Source: Algoriphagus resistens (GTDB lineage Bacteria > Bacteroidota > Bacteroidia > Cytophagales > Cyclobacteriaceae). Taken from it: a stretch of DNA of 64,000 nt. This document shows positions 56,076-64,000 of the stretch, in pieces. The DNA lies in the NCBI RefSeq assembly GCF_001442615.1, contig NZ_LMXN01000007.1, positions 124,001 through 188,000 of the forward strand. The letters are read 5' to 3'. Made by a program: the position numbers and the translations under genes. Within the stretch, counting starts at the first letter, position 1, and the number at the start of each line of letters is the position of its first letter. Under the pieces are notes generated by a model. That model saw only the letters and a program-made list of their open reading frames with translations, was not told where the DNA came from and ran no database searches.

Positions 56076-56385
56076 TCAATGAAGATTTTTACTTGTTTCT
56101 TCCTTATCCTCTTATAAAAATTCTGAAGGAATGTATTCCGTACTGATATGATTATTCCTAAAAGGCGTCTGGAAAATAGGATGTGTGCATTTGGTATTTT
56201 GTCAAAACCACTGTCTTCTATTGCATTTTGAGAAAACACAATTATCTCCTCATGCCACAAGAAATCTCAACGCTCTGAAAGCGTTTCACTTGGGTATTTG
56301 ATGCAAAACCATAACAAAAAGGAAATCCCAGAAAAGCTTCCAATATCCCAAAAAGTCCCTATACTTAATCCATAAAACTGAGTAT
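56076..56385. other. Intergenic region without recognised genes
   Basis: 310 bp between the methyltransferase and the phospholipase C. Only short frames are open and none has a family or good start context. Near 56267-56290 CAACGCTCTGAAAGCGTTTC forms a small hairpin. The region should carry the promoter of the phospholipase gene. Confidence 0.45.
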
Positions 56386-58914
56386 ATGAGCGATTCAAGG
56401 AGAGAATTTTTAAAGAAAGCAGCTTTGGTTACCGGCGGAGCAAGTATCTGGAGTTCCATGCCAATGGCAGTACAGCGCGCCATGGCTATCCCAGCTGCTC
56501 AGGGAACGACTTTTTATCATGCAGAGCACGTGATCATGCTGATGCAGGAAAACAGATCTTTCGATCATTGCTTCGGCACCATGAGAGGTGTACGTGGATT
56601 CAACGATCCGCGGGCAATCTCTCTTCCTGATAATAACCCGGTTTGGCTTCAGCCAGACAAAAACGGAAATCGCTTTGCCCCTTTTCGCTTTGACATCAAA
56701 GACACCAAGGCCACCTGGATGAGTGGAACGCCACATTCTTGGGAAAATCAAGTGGATGCCAGAAGCGATGGCAAGTACAATAATTGGATAGAGGCTAAAC
56801 GACCGGGAAAAGAATATTACAATCTTCCGCTGACCATGGGCTTTTATAACCGCGAGGATTTACCTTTTTACTATGCGTTGGCAGATGCTTTCACGGTGTG
56901 TGACCAGCACTTTTGTGCAGCACTCACAGGTACCACTACAAACAGAAGCTATTTCTGGACAGGCAAAACCCATGGAGCAGACGGAGAAAAACCCAAAGTC
57001 AGAAATGGAGAATTGACGTATACAAAAGAAGGGAATTGGAGAACTTTCCCAGAGCTGCTGGAGGAAAACGATATCTCCTGGAAAGTCTATCAGAATGAAA
57101 TCAGTATCACGACAGAATTGGAAGGTGAGGCTGAAGCGCTTTTGGCAAACTTCACCGACAACAACCTGGAGTGGTTTTCTCAGTTTGGGGTGCGTTTTCA
57201 TCCCGAGCATTATCTTTTTCTCCAAAAAAGACAAAAAGAACTGCCTTCCGAAATCGCGGCATTAAAAGTGACTATCGCCAGCAATCCTACCAATCTAGAG
57301 GAATTGCAAAAGGAACTGAAGGAAAAGGAAGATAGCCTGGCTTACATGGAAGTTTACTTGGAAAAATGGAATGCCGAAGAGTTCGAAAAACTCTCTGATA
57401 ATTCTAAAAACCTTCATAAAAAGGCTTTCCAAACTAATACCGGTGATCCGGATTATCACCAAACTGAAAAGCTCAGCTATCAGGAAAATGGCGAGGATCG
57501 GGAGACCCTGATTCCCAAGGGAGATATTCTTTACCAATTCCGAAAGGATGTAAAGGAAGGGACTTTGCCTACTGTCACCTGGCTGGTCGCTCCCCAGAAA
57601 TTCTCTGACCATCCCAGTGCTCCTTGGTATGGTGCATGGTATGCTTCGGAAGTGATGAATATACTGACTGAAGATCCTGAAATATGGAAGAAAACGATAT
57701 TTATCATCAATTACGATGAGAATGATGGCTATTTCGATCACATCCCCCCTTTCGTGCCACCACATCCCCAAGAACTAAATGGTAAACTATCAGATGGACT
57801 TTCCAGTGTAGGAGAATTTGTAACCGCCGAAGAGGAATTGAAAGCAGGCTTCAAACCTGAAGAGACAAGAACAAGTCCGGTAGGATTAGGATATAGAGTT
57901 CCTTTAATCATCGCCTCTCCATGGTCAAGGGGTGGATGGGTGAATTCAGAAGTCTGTGACATCACTTCTACGATACAGTTTTTGGAAAAATTTCTTTCAA
58001 AAAAGACGGGGAAAAGCATCAAAGAAACAAATATCAGCTCATGGAGAAGAACTGTAAGCGGTGATCTGACCTCAGCATTCAGACCATACAATGGTGAGAA
58101 AATCAAACATGCGAAACCTGTAAACCAGGAAAAACTTATAAAGCAGATCTACAACGCAAAATTCAAAAATATACCCACCAATTTCATAAAACTATCCGAA
58201 GCAGAAGCCAAAAGAGAAGCACAAAATCCAGGTAGCTCTTCGGTCTTTCCTAAGCAAGAAACCGGAACCAAGCCTTCTAATGGACTGAAATATGACCTGC
58301 ATGCAGATGGAAAACTCAGTCCCGATGGCAAGAAGTTTATCATCACCTTCACTTCCTCACAAGAAATTTTCGGAAAGGATGCATTGGGCTCAGGGTTCAA
58401 TGTGTATGCTCCCGGAAACTACCTTAATCCAAAAACAAAAGCTTTTGAACCGGTGAAAACCTGGGCGTTTGCAGTGAAGTCAGGTGATAGTATTTCCTAT
58501 GAATGGCCTATTGAAGAATTCGAAAATGGAATACCTCATCTACGGGTATATGGGCCAAACGGGTTCTACAGGGAATTTAAAGGCTATTCTCCTAATACTG
58601 CAATTCAAATACATGTGAAACCAATTTTTAAAAACAACAATGTAAAGGACGAGTTAGTGCTGGTAATCAAAAACACCTCCACAACTGAGCAAATCTTTTT
58701 AGTCAATGACGAGGTATATCTAAAATTAAAAGAGAGCTTTAAACTTCCTACCGGAGCAGAAAAAACCCTGCAAATGAACACTAAGAAATCCCGGGGCTGG
58801 TATGAAATCAACCTCTCTGCCAAGGAAAGTCCAGATCTAAAAATCACTTACGCCGGAAGACTGGAAACTGGTAAAGACAGCATATCAGATCCACAGATGG
58901 GAGGTGTAGTGTAG
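56386..58914 (+). CDS. Tat-exported phosphocholine-type phospholipase C
   Basis: An 842-residue secreted enzyme of the acid-phosphatase/phospholipase C superfamily. It begins with a twin-arginine signal (SDSRREFLKKAALVTGG, then an Ala-rich h-region). The catalytic domain shows HVIMLMQENRSFDHCFGTMRGVRGFND, CDQHFCAALTGTTTNRSYFWTG, IINYDENDGYFDHIPPF and LGYRVPLIIASPWSRGGWV, all typical of non-haemolytic PLC. Two C-terminal beta-domains (about 660-830, DUF756-like) complete the usual length. An internal helical insert at about 280-340 (rich in Glu/Lys) is larger than in Pseudomonas PLC. It may supply phosphate or choline from phospholipids. Confidence 0.94.
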   Translation: MSDSRREFLKKAALVTGGASIWSSMPMAVQRAMAIPAAQGTTFYHAEHVIMLMQENRSFDHCFGTMRGVRGFNDPRAISLPDNNPVWLQPDKNGNRFAPFRFDIKDTKATWMSGTPHSWENQVDARSDGKYNNWIEAKRPGKEYYNLPLTMGFYNREDLPFYYALADAFTVCDQHFCAALTGTTTNRSYFWTGKTHGADGEKPKVRNGELTYTKEGNWRTFPELLEENDISWKVYQNEISITTELEGEAEALLANFTDNNLEWFSQFGVRFHPEHYLFLQKRQKELPSEIAALKVTIASNPTNLEELQKELKEKEDSLAYMEVYLEKWNAEEFEKLSDNSKNLHKKAFQTNTGDPDYHQTEKLSYQENGEDRETLIPKGDILYQFRKDVKEGTLPTVTWLVAPQKFSDHPSAPWYGAWYASEVMNILTEDPEIWKKTIFIINYDENDGYFDHIPPFVPPHPQELNGKLSDGLSSVGEFVTAEEELKAGFKPEETRTSPVGLGYRVPLIIASPWSRGGWVNSEVCDITSTIQFLEKFLSKKTGKSIKETNISSWRRTVSGDLTSAFRPYNGEKIKHAKPVNQEKLIKQIYNAKFKNIPTNFIKLSEAEAKREAQNPGSSSVFPKQETGTKPSNGLKYDLHADGKLSPDGKKFIITFTSSQEIFGKDALGSGFNVYAPGNYLNPKTKAFEPVKTWAFAVKSGDSISYEWPIEEFENGIPHLRVYGPNGFYREFKGYSPNTAIQIHVKPIFKNNNVKDELVLVIKNTSTTEQIFLVNDEVYLKLKESFKLPTGAEKTLQMNTKKSRGWYEINLSAKESPDLKITYAGRLETGKDSISDPQMGGVV

Positions 58915-58933
58915 CTAAGTAAATTAGCTACAC
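58909..58933. terminator. Hairpin shared by two convergent genes, containing both stop codons
   Basis: GTGTAGCTAA (58909-58918) and TTAGCTACAC (58924-58933) form a perfect 10-bp stem with a five-base loop. The phospholipase stop TAG (58912-58914) and the minus-strand stop of the 39-residue protein (58924-58926) both lie inside it. There is no long T run on either side, so termination efficiency is uncertain. Confidence 0.6.
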
Positions 58934-59043
58934 TGTCCCAAAAGGAAAAAAATCAGAACGAAAACGAGGATAGTTCCTAGACATCCTCCGCCTAGTTTGT
59001 AGGCTCCGTAGCCAGCGATTAATCCTTTGAAAAGGTTGTTCAT
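58924..59043 (-). CDS. 39-residue membrane protein, unknown function
   Basis: A short gene from ATG 59043 to TAA 58924. The product starts MNNLFKGLIAGYGAYKLGGG and continues as CLGTILVFVLIFFLLGQCS: a short amphipathic N-terminal part, a Gly-rich turn and one transmembrane helix with two Cys. The composition is clearly protein-like and the frame is clean. It is convergent with the phospholipase C gene and has a strong hairpin in its 5' untranslated region. I do not know a family for it; similar tiny Gly-rich membrane proteins occur in Bacteroidota. Confidence 0.72.
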   Translation of the reverse strand: MNNLFKGLIAGYGAYKLGGGCLGTILVFVLIFFLLGQCS

Positions 59044-59393
59044 GTTTGGAAAATTTAAGTTTTAACTTATTGCTATGGCTTCAATTCACAAGTTGTGCCA
59101 TAGCAATTATCATTTTGGAAACACATTGGCAAACCCAAAAAACCGAGCTTTTAGAAAGATTATTGGATTTTTCTAAGCAACCTTTGAGTAAGAAAATCCC
59201 GATTTGAGACAAGAACGATTTCCCAATCTGGGGAAAAGTTAACGTTTATTTGATCTTGTTATGTTTATCAAATGCATTCAAAAGATAAATACTTAGGGAT
59301 TTGCTCAACGCTTATATGCCACTTCCATCACCCTATTAGGTCTTCTAGTAAGGAAATAGGGCTAATTGCATTTTTGCGGATAATCAAATCTTT
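59044..59393. other. Gap between the small membrane protein and the radical SAM gene, with one strong hairpin
   Basis: 350 bp. An 11-bp perfect stem (ATTGCTATGGC at 59069-59079 with GCCATAGCAAT at 59097-59107) lies 25 bp upstream of the small gene's ATG, in its 5' untranslated region. It lacks a U run on the minus strand close enough to be a terminator of the radical SAM gene. The remainder is AT-rich without a gene. Confidence 0.6.
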
Positions 59394-61634
59394 TTAAAAC
59401 ACCAATAACCCATGCTCTCTCAGGATTTCCCACACCTCCGATTCCAGTAATTCATCAAAATCTCCAATTGCCAATTCATAACTTTCACAGATCGGTTTGA
59501 GAGTTTGAAGGTTTTGCCCATAGCCTACCCTATGAAGCATTTCAACTACCCACTGACCTAATTCAATTGGAAGCTCCATAGCAAAGTCTTCTTTTTTGCC
59601 TGAGAAAATTAACTCACAAATCCCATCTTCCTCGAAGACCTTCAACTCAGGCTGAGCACCAATCCACAAAACTCTGTTTCTATCCTTATACTCTGGAATA
59701 GGCTCATTTCTGATTTCATTTGCGATGAAATTCTTCGCTACCGTAGTCTTTGGGACTTTGGTATCAAACCAATCCTGCAGAGGCACATCAAAGCAGACTC
59801 CATGCATGTAGTTGAAAAGTGATTTGCGCAGCCCTTCACCGAATAGCTCATGATCAGCTCCTGTAGGATCATCATGAGGCAGATCATTGTTGGCAAAAGA
59901 ACCTGCAGTAGGCATGAGATTGACTGCTCCGAAAGCTTTTGGATCTAATCCCACGGGGCTGTGCGCAGTCATTGCAAATCGATGCCAGAAACCCGATTGG
60001 ATCACTCCTGCCTGGATCAACTGCCTGACCATTTCCAGGGAATCTATTGTCTCTTGGGCCGTTTGAGTAGGAAAACCATACATCAGATAGGCATGAACCA
60101 TGATTCCTGCCTGGGTGAAATGATTCGTCACCTGGGCCACCTGGGAGACAGTCACTCCTTTTTTGATCAATTCTAAAAGCCGATCAGAAGCCACTTCCAA
60201 GCCTCCAGAAACGGCAATACACCCCGATGCACGGAAAAGTCGGCAAAGGTCTGCTGTGAAACTGCTTTCAAAGCGGATATTCGTCCACCAGACTACAGAA
60301 AGTCCACGGCGGAGAATCTCTATAGCCAAGTCCCGCATCAAAGCCGGTGGTGCCGCCTCATCCACAAAGTGAAAACCATTTTCACCCGTCTGCGAAATAA
60401 TCTCTTCGATGCGGTCACAAAGAATAGACGCGGTAATCGGCTCATATCTCCCGATGTAATCCAGAGAAATGTCACAGAAAGTGCATTTCCCCCAGTAGCA
60501 GCCATGTGCCAGTGTCATTTTATTCCAGCGGCCATCCGACCAAAGTCTGTGCATGGGGTTCGCTACTTCTATCACAGAAAGGTAATCCCGGATCAGCAGA
60601 TCACTGTAATCTGGAGTGCCCACTTCTCGCTGAGGGACATCTTTGGCAGGATTGCTATTGCAAAAAACAACCTTACCATCCACTCGAGTAAATGCTCTTT
60701 TCAATTCTGAAACAGGTATTTTTCCATCCAGATGATCTAGCAAAATCCTGATTGGGGCTTCTCCATCATCTAGGACTATAAAGTCAATGTAATCAAAAAC
60801 ACGAGGCTCCTTAAGTGAGCGCAATTCGGTATTGGGGTAGCCTCCCCCCATCCAAAGCACCAGTTCAGGATGATGCTTTTTCAGGTAATAACCGCACTTG
60901 AAAGCGCCATATAGGTTTCCGGGAAAAGGCACGGAAAAAGCCACCGAAGTAGGCTGAAACTTCTGGATTTTTTGCTCCAGCAAGGCATAGAGTAACTCAT
61001 CGATTAAACCCGATTCCTGATTAAGTGCCTCATGCATTTCATCAAAAGAATTGGCAGACATGCCCAAGCGCTCGGCGTATCGGCTAAAACCAAAGTGAGG
61101 ATCGATCTGCTCAGTGATCAAGTCCCCGATATCTTCCAGATAAAGCGTGGCGAAATACCGGGCTTTGTCCCGGATTCCCAGTGTCCCAAATGCCCACTCC
61201 AGATCATCCAATTGCTCAAAGCGGCTTGCTTCTGGCAAATAATCCCCTTCTGCAATACGGTATGCAAGTGTGGGATTTCTGTCCTGAAGAAAAGCAATCA
61301 CCGGATCAATTGTCTGCAGGTAATTTGCTTTCAATCGCACAATCCTGGCAGCATTCTCCGACAGATCAGATTCATTTATCTGGATTTCCTGGAAGATTTT
61401 GTTCAACCCCTCTTTAGAAAAAAGCTTCAAAATCACCTCAATTCCCAAATCCACCTGATTGGAAGCCACCCTGATCTGATTGAGGTATCCTTTCAGGTAA
61501 GCCGTGGCAGGATATGGCGTATTCAGCTGGGTAAACGGCGGGGTGATAAAGAGAACTTTCGAAGCCAAGATGTAGGGGAAGTGATTTGCAGGTGCAAGTT
61601 CGGAAGAATAGTTAAGTTTTAAGTGATTATCCAC
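59394..61634 (-). CDS. B12-binding domain radical SAM protein
   Basis: A 746-residue enzyme starting at a GTG. An N-terminal region (about 25-330) ends in a cobalamin-binding-like fold (VLWMGGGYPNTELRSL, FIVLDDGEAPI). The radical SAM core follows from about 370 with HGCYWGKCTFCDISLDYIG: C379, C384 and C387 are spaced CX4CX2C rather than the textbook CX3CX2C. Later segments (GFHFVDEAAPP, SGGLEVASDRLLELIKKGVT, AYLMYGFPTQTAQETIDSLEMV) match the B12-rSAM family. Substrate unknown. It stands alone, divergent from the repeat/dienelactone hydrolase region. Confidence 0.9.
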   Translation of the reverse strand: MDNHLKLNYSSELAPANHFPYILASKVLFITPPFTQLNTPYPATAYLKGYLNQIRVASNQVDLGIEVILKLFSKEGLNKIFQEIQINESDLSENAARIVRLKANYLQTIDPVIAFLQDRNPTLAYRIAEGDYLPEASRFEQLDDLEWAFGTLGIRDKARYFATLYLEDIGDLITEQIDPHFGFSRYAERLGMSANSFDEMHEALNQESGLIDELLYALLEQKIQKFQPTSVAFSVPFPGNLYGAFKCGYYLKKHHPELVLWMGGGYPNTELRSLKEPRVFDYIDFIVLDDGEAPIRILLDHLDGKIPVSELKRAFTRVDGKVVFCNSNPAKDVPQREVGTPDYSDLLIRDYLSVIEVANPMHRLWSDGRWNKMTLAHGCYWGKCTFCDISLDYIGRYEPITASILCDRIEEIISQTGENGFHFVDEAAPPALMRDLAIEILRRGLSVVWWTNIRFESSFTADLCRLFRASGCIAVSGGLEVASDRLLELIKKGVTVSQVAQVTNHFTQAGIMVHAYLMYGFPTQTAQETIDSLEMVRQLIQAGVIQSGFWHRFAMTAHSPVGLDPKAFGAVNLMPTAGSFANNDLPHDDPTGADHELFGEGLRKSLFNYMHGVCFDVPLQDWFDTKVPKTTVAKNFIANEIRNEPIPEYKDRNRVLWIGAQPELKVFEEDGICELIFSGKKEDFAMELPIELGQWVVEMLHRVGYGQNLQTLKPICESYELAIGDFDELLESEVWEILREHGLLVF

Positions 61635-61690
61635 TTATCTACGGTTAAACTAATCCAATCAAAAGATAATTTATCGTTCAATATGGTGAC

Positions 61691-61786
61691 ATGAAATCGA
61701 GCATGTCGAAAACGACACACACCGGGATGATTAATCATCATGCGAGATTCCATGTGGCCCTTAAAAGACAAATTGTAATCATATGA
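61691..61786 (+). repeat. MKSS/ARFH short repeat element, copy C
   Basis: A 31-codon frame beginning MKSSMSKTTHTGMINHH and continuing ARFHVALKRQI. Its TGA (61784-61786) overlaps the next ATG (61783-61785) as ATGA. It has the perfect hairpin TGTCG-AAAA-CGACA and the palindrome GATGATTAATCATC. It is the best-preserved copy and very close to copy B at 14667. Confidence 0.8.
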
Positions 61787-61974
61787 ATTCAATAAATTTC
61801 GGACGGGATCCGAAGGAGCCTAACTATTCATCCCCCTATACCTCGGCTTTATTGACGGCTACGAATAGTTTCAATCCTTCGGATTTTCCTTACGAACCTC
61901 TCAGCGTAAATATAAATTACACGAGCGAATTCATTTACTTCTTGCAAATCAGTAAATTACAGCAAACCCTATAA
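61783..61974 (+). CDS. Hypothetical 63-residue protein
   Basis: A short frame beginning in the last bases of repeat copy C (ATGA overlap) and ending 10 bp before the dienelactone hydrolase gene. The product ([19 protein letters not shown] onward) is rich in Ser, Asn, Pro and Tyr, with no signal peptide or domain I recognise. Its placement would make a short translation-coupled chain, but coding is uncertain and it may simply be leader sequence. Confidence 0.4.
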   Translation: MNSINFGRDPKEPNYSSPYTSALLTATNSFNPSDFPYEPLSVNINYTSEFIYFLQISKLQQTL

Positions 61975-61984
61975 AACCATAACC

Positions 61985-62875
61985 ATGAAGGAATTAAAAA
62001 AAGAAGACATCAATCAGGAGGTTTTTGACCTCTATGATGCATACGCACACAACAAACTCGAGCGCCGGGATTTTATAGAAAAGCTATCAGCCTACGCCGT
62101 GGGCGGGATTACCGTAGCAGCGCTTATGAGTGCCATGATGCCAAACTACCGGGACACACGCACAATAGCGACGGGAGATTCCCGCTTGGCATCCGAATAC
62201 ATCACCTATGATTCACCTAAGGGCGGCGGCAAGATCAAAGGACTGCTCTCCATCCCTCAGGGAACTACCGGCAAAGTACCGGGAGTAGTGGTTGTCCACG
62301 AAAATCGTGGTCTTAATCCCTACATCGAGGACGTAGGAAGAAGAACTGCCGTAGATGGATTTATCTCTTTGGCACCTGATGCCCTGACTCCTCTTGGCGG
62401 CTATCCCGGAAATGACGATGAAGGACGAGCAATGCAAAGCAAAAGAGACCGAAACGAAATGCTGGAGGACTTTATCGCAGCTTATGAATACCTGAAAAAC
62501 CATCCTAACTGCACGGGAGAAGTGGGTGTGGTTGGCTTCTGCTTCGGTGGATGGATAGCCAATATGATGGCAGTACGGATTCCAGACCTCGGCGCGGCAG
62601 TTCCTTATTATGGAGGTCAGCCTACAACCGAGGAAGCAGCCCAGATCAAAGCACCACTGATGCTGCAATACGCAGGTTTGGATGAGCGGGTAAATGCCGG
62701 CTGGCCAGCCTACGAGGAAGTACTGAAGGAAAACGGAGTAGAATATCAGGCATTTATCTATCCAGATACCAATCATGGTTTCCACAACAATACCACGCCC
62801 CGCTACGATGAGGCTGCTGCTGCTTTATCCTGGGAAAGGACAATAGGTTTTTTCAAAGCACATCTGCAAGGATAG
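61985..62875 (+). CDS. Dienelactone hydrolase family protein
   Basis: An alpha/beta-hydrolase of 296 residues. The triad is visible as C186 in [11 protein letters not shown]233 in [11 protein letters not shown] and H264 in [11 protein letters not shown] conserved [20 protein letters not shown] segment covers the oxyanion area. The first 60 residues carry a helical region and [19 protein letters not shown] followed by a hydrophobic stretch, which looks like a Tat-type signal or membrane anchor placed unusually far from the N-terminus. The substrate is unknown; many family members are general esterases. Confidence 0.9.
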   Translation: MKELKKEDINQEVFDLYDAYAHNKLERRDFIEKLSAYAVGGITVAALMSAMMPNYRDTRTIATGDSRLASEYITYDSPKGGGKIKGLLSIPQGTTGKVPGVVVVHENRGLNPYIEDVGRRTAVDGFISLAPDALTPLGGYPGNDDEGRAMQSKRDRNEMLEDFIAAYEYLKNHPNCTGEVGVVGFCFGGWIANMMAVRIPDLGAAVPYYGGQPTTEEAAQIKAPLMLQYAGLDERVNAGWPAYEEVLKENGVEYQAFIYPDTNHGFHNNTTPRYDEAAAALSWERTIGFFKAHLQG

Positions 62876-62910
62876 ATAACTGAAAAACAGAATATTTAAC
62901 CAATAATTTT

Positions 62911-62993
62911 GTCAAGTTGAGCGGAGTAAAAATATGGCTGTATTGAGCTTAAATAGCTTTCGCCTTCGTTCAGCCTAAGGCCAAATAGCTTTC
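62911..62993. repeat. Small intergenic repeat-like sequence
   Basis: It begins GTCAAGTTGAGCGGAGT, a string I recall from dispersed intergenic repeats in other Bacteroidota, and continues with two copies of AAATAGCTTTC (62951-62961 and 62983-62993) around a GCCTT...AAGGC hairpin. No second copy was seen in this window, so repeat status is an inference. Confidence 0.35.
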
Positions 62994-63043
62994 TAAGACG
63001 GACTCTTTTTATGCTCTAACCAATTCTAAATTTTCTTAACTAA

Positions 63044-64000
63044 ATGAAATCGATCCCCATTTCTACTGCATTTCTGATCTTACTATTTTTCTCATTTTCT
63101 TGTGCTGATCGAAAAAAGGACTGGTCGCAGAAAACTGAAATCACCAAGTGGCCCAATGATAAAAATGGCGCGGTTTCCATCACTTATGACGATGGTATCA
63201 TAAACCAATTCACTATCGCAAAACCAATAATGGACAGCCTTGGGCTTCCTGGAACTTTTTTCATCATCACTGGAAAAGTAGAAGGATCAGCAAAAGGAAA
63301 ATTCATAGGTAGGGATCAAAATACCATTATTGCTGAAACGGCTACTCTCAAAACTGATTCTACCAACTTCTTTGAGAGAGCATCCTTGATTGCTTTCACA
63401 GGAAATACAGAAGCCGAGGAGTACCACGCGAATGTCGGGTCACTTTACGAAGCTGGCAAAGTGCAAGAAGCCTATCAACTCCTAGATGAAGGCTATGAGA
63501 AAATAAGAAATGGCCGCATGAGAGACACTGATGACGTTGTTTTTCACAATAATCCGGTAGACTCCACTACCTGGGAGCAATATAAGTCATATGCTAAGCA
63601 AGGGCATGAAATTTCCTCCCACACTGTCACCCACCCAAGACTTGCTGTACTTGATGATGCGAACATGCTGTTTGAGTTGGAACAAAGCAAAGCCGACTTA
63701 GCGAGGTTTATGGGAGAGGCAGCCACATTTTCTGCCGAAGGCCCGTATGGAACAGAGAATGAAAGAGTTATGGAATATGCGCACAAAATTTATCCGGCAC
63801 TAAGAAACAGGATGCCCGAAGACTGGCTAGACGAAATAAACCGAGGCAGTAAATCTCTTCCCGGTAACTCTACCAATGAATATGTTCAATGGCAAAGAGG
63901 TGCACTAAGCACAACGGGAATTGATCAGATGAAAGCCTGGACGGATACGGTGATAGCACATGATAACATCTGGCTGGTGTTGGTCATCCATGGCGTTGAA
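63044..64000 (+). CDS. Lipoprotein polysaccharide deacetylase (3' end beyond window)
   Basis: 319 codons are visible and the frame is open at the right edge. The N-terminus is a lipoprotein signal (STAFLILLFFSFSC, lipobox Cys about 20). The NodB domain starts with AVSITYDDGIINQF (the metal-binding Asp pair) and later has HEISSHTVTHPRL (metal-binding His). An insert of about 110 residues between the two motifs is longer than usual. A later EGPYGTENERVMEYA matches motif 3 position, although its basic residue is not evident. It would remove acetyl groups from a carbohydrate at the cell envelope; substrate unknown. Confidence 0.88.
   Translation, partial: MKSIPISTAFLILLFFSFSCADRKKDWSQKTEITKWPNDKNGAVSITYDDGIINQFTIAKPIMDSLGLPGTFFIITGKVEGSAKGKFIGRDQNTIIAETATLKTDSTNFFERASLIAFTGNTEAEEYHANVGSLYEAGKVQEAYQLLDEGYEKIRNGRMRDTDDVVFHNNPVDSTTWEQYKSYAKQGHEISSHTVTHPRLAVLDDANMLFELEQSKADLARFMGEAATFSAEGPYGTENERVMEYAHKIYPALRNRMPEDWLDEINRGSKSLPGNSTNEYVQWQRGALSTTGIDQMKAWTDTVIAHDNIWLVLVIHGVE

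Overview
The window looks like chromosome from a Bacteroidota bacterium, most likely order Cytophagales, near Cyclobacteriaceae/Algoriphagus. The basis is gene content: an ECF sigma/FecR/SusC/SusD locus with an N-terminal STN domain, a CzcA pump running into a TolC-like domain, a Bacteroidota-style thiamine operon, LptD divergent from an amidase, and many overlapping genes without obvious Shine-Dalgarno sequences. The genus is inferred, not shown. I saw no rRNA, tRNA, transposase, phage or CRISPR array.

Layout. 1-5.3 kb (minus): a heavy-metal RND pump with its two-component system. 5.8-7.1 kb (minus): a PepSY membrane protein. 7.5-17.6 kb (plus): sigma factor, FecR anti-sigma, SusC and SusD, a small lipoprotein, a Tat-exported HisC-like aminotransferase and an AEC permease, read here as one signal-controlled uptake locus. 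17.7-29.5 kb: mostly housekeeping genes (a DUF6503 lipoprotein, an alpha-E/ATP-grasp pair, YitT, a WD40-DivIVA-folB-chaN-DUF4268 run, a phosphopantetheinyl transferase, a redoxin, a SirB1-like protein, an acyl-CoA carboxylase beta subunit). 29.7-36.6 kb (plus): a TPP riboswitch and thiS-thiC-thiE-thiD-thiE-thiG-thiH-thiF. 36.7-46.5 kb: amidase, lptD, a gene remnant, arginine deiminase, DUF4197, a VOC protein, a candidate structured RNA, lysS and proline dehydrogenase. 46.9-53.4 kb (plus): an aromatic amino acid operon (DAHP synthase-chorismate mutase, aroB, aroA, pheA, aminotransferase, tyrA) behind what looks like a classical Phe/Tyr attenuator. 53.6-64 kb: Kelch, SIMPL, methyltransferase, Tat phospholipase C, a 39-residue membrane protein, a B12-binding radical SAM enzyme, a dienelactone hydrolase-like protein and the start of a lipoprotein polysaccharide deacetylase.

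The least familiar signal is a dispersed element of about 80-100 bp. It has four good copies and one decayed copy (7227-7307 minus; 12986-13075, 14568-14666, 14667-14753 and 61691-61786 plus). Each good copy can encode a peptide of 26-31 residues starting MKSS and containing ARFH, and each lies just upstream of a gene on its own strand. In two copies the stop codon overlaps the next start as ATGA. Small hairpins recur at matching places with changed bases, so the element may act as RNA, as a leader peptide, or as both.

The second strong signal is the attenuator: a leader peptide with eight Phe/Tyr in nine residues, followed by mutually exclusive hairpins and a terminator 18 nt before the DAHP synthase gene. 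All functional statements come from reading the sequence and from knowledge of protein families; no database search was run.
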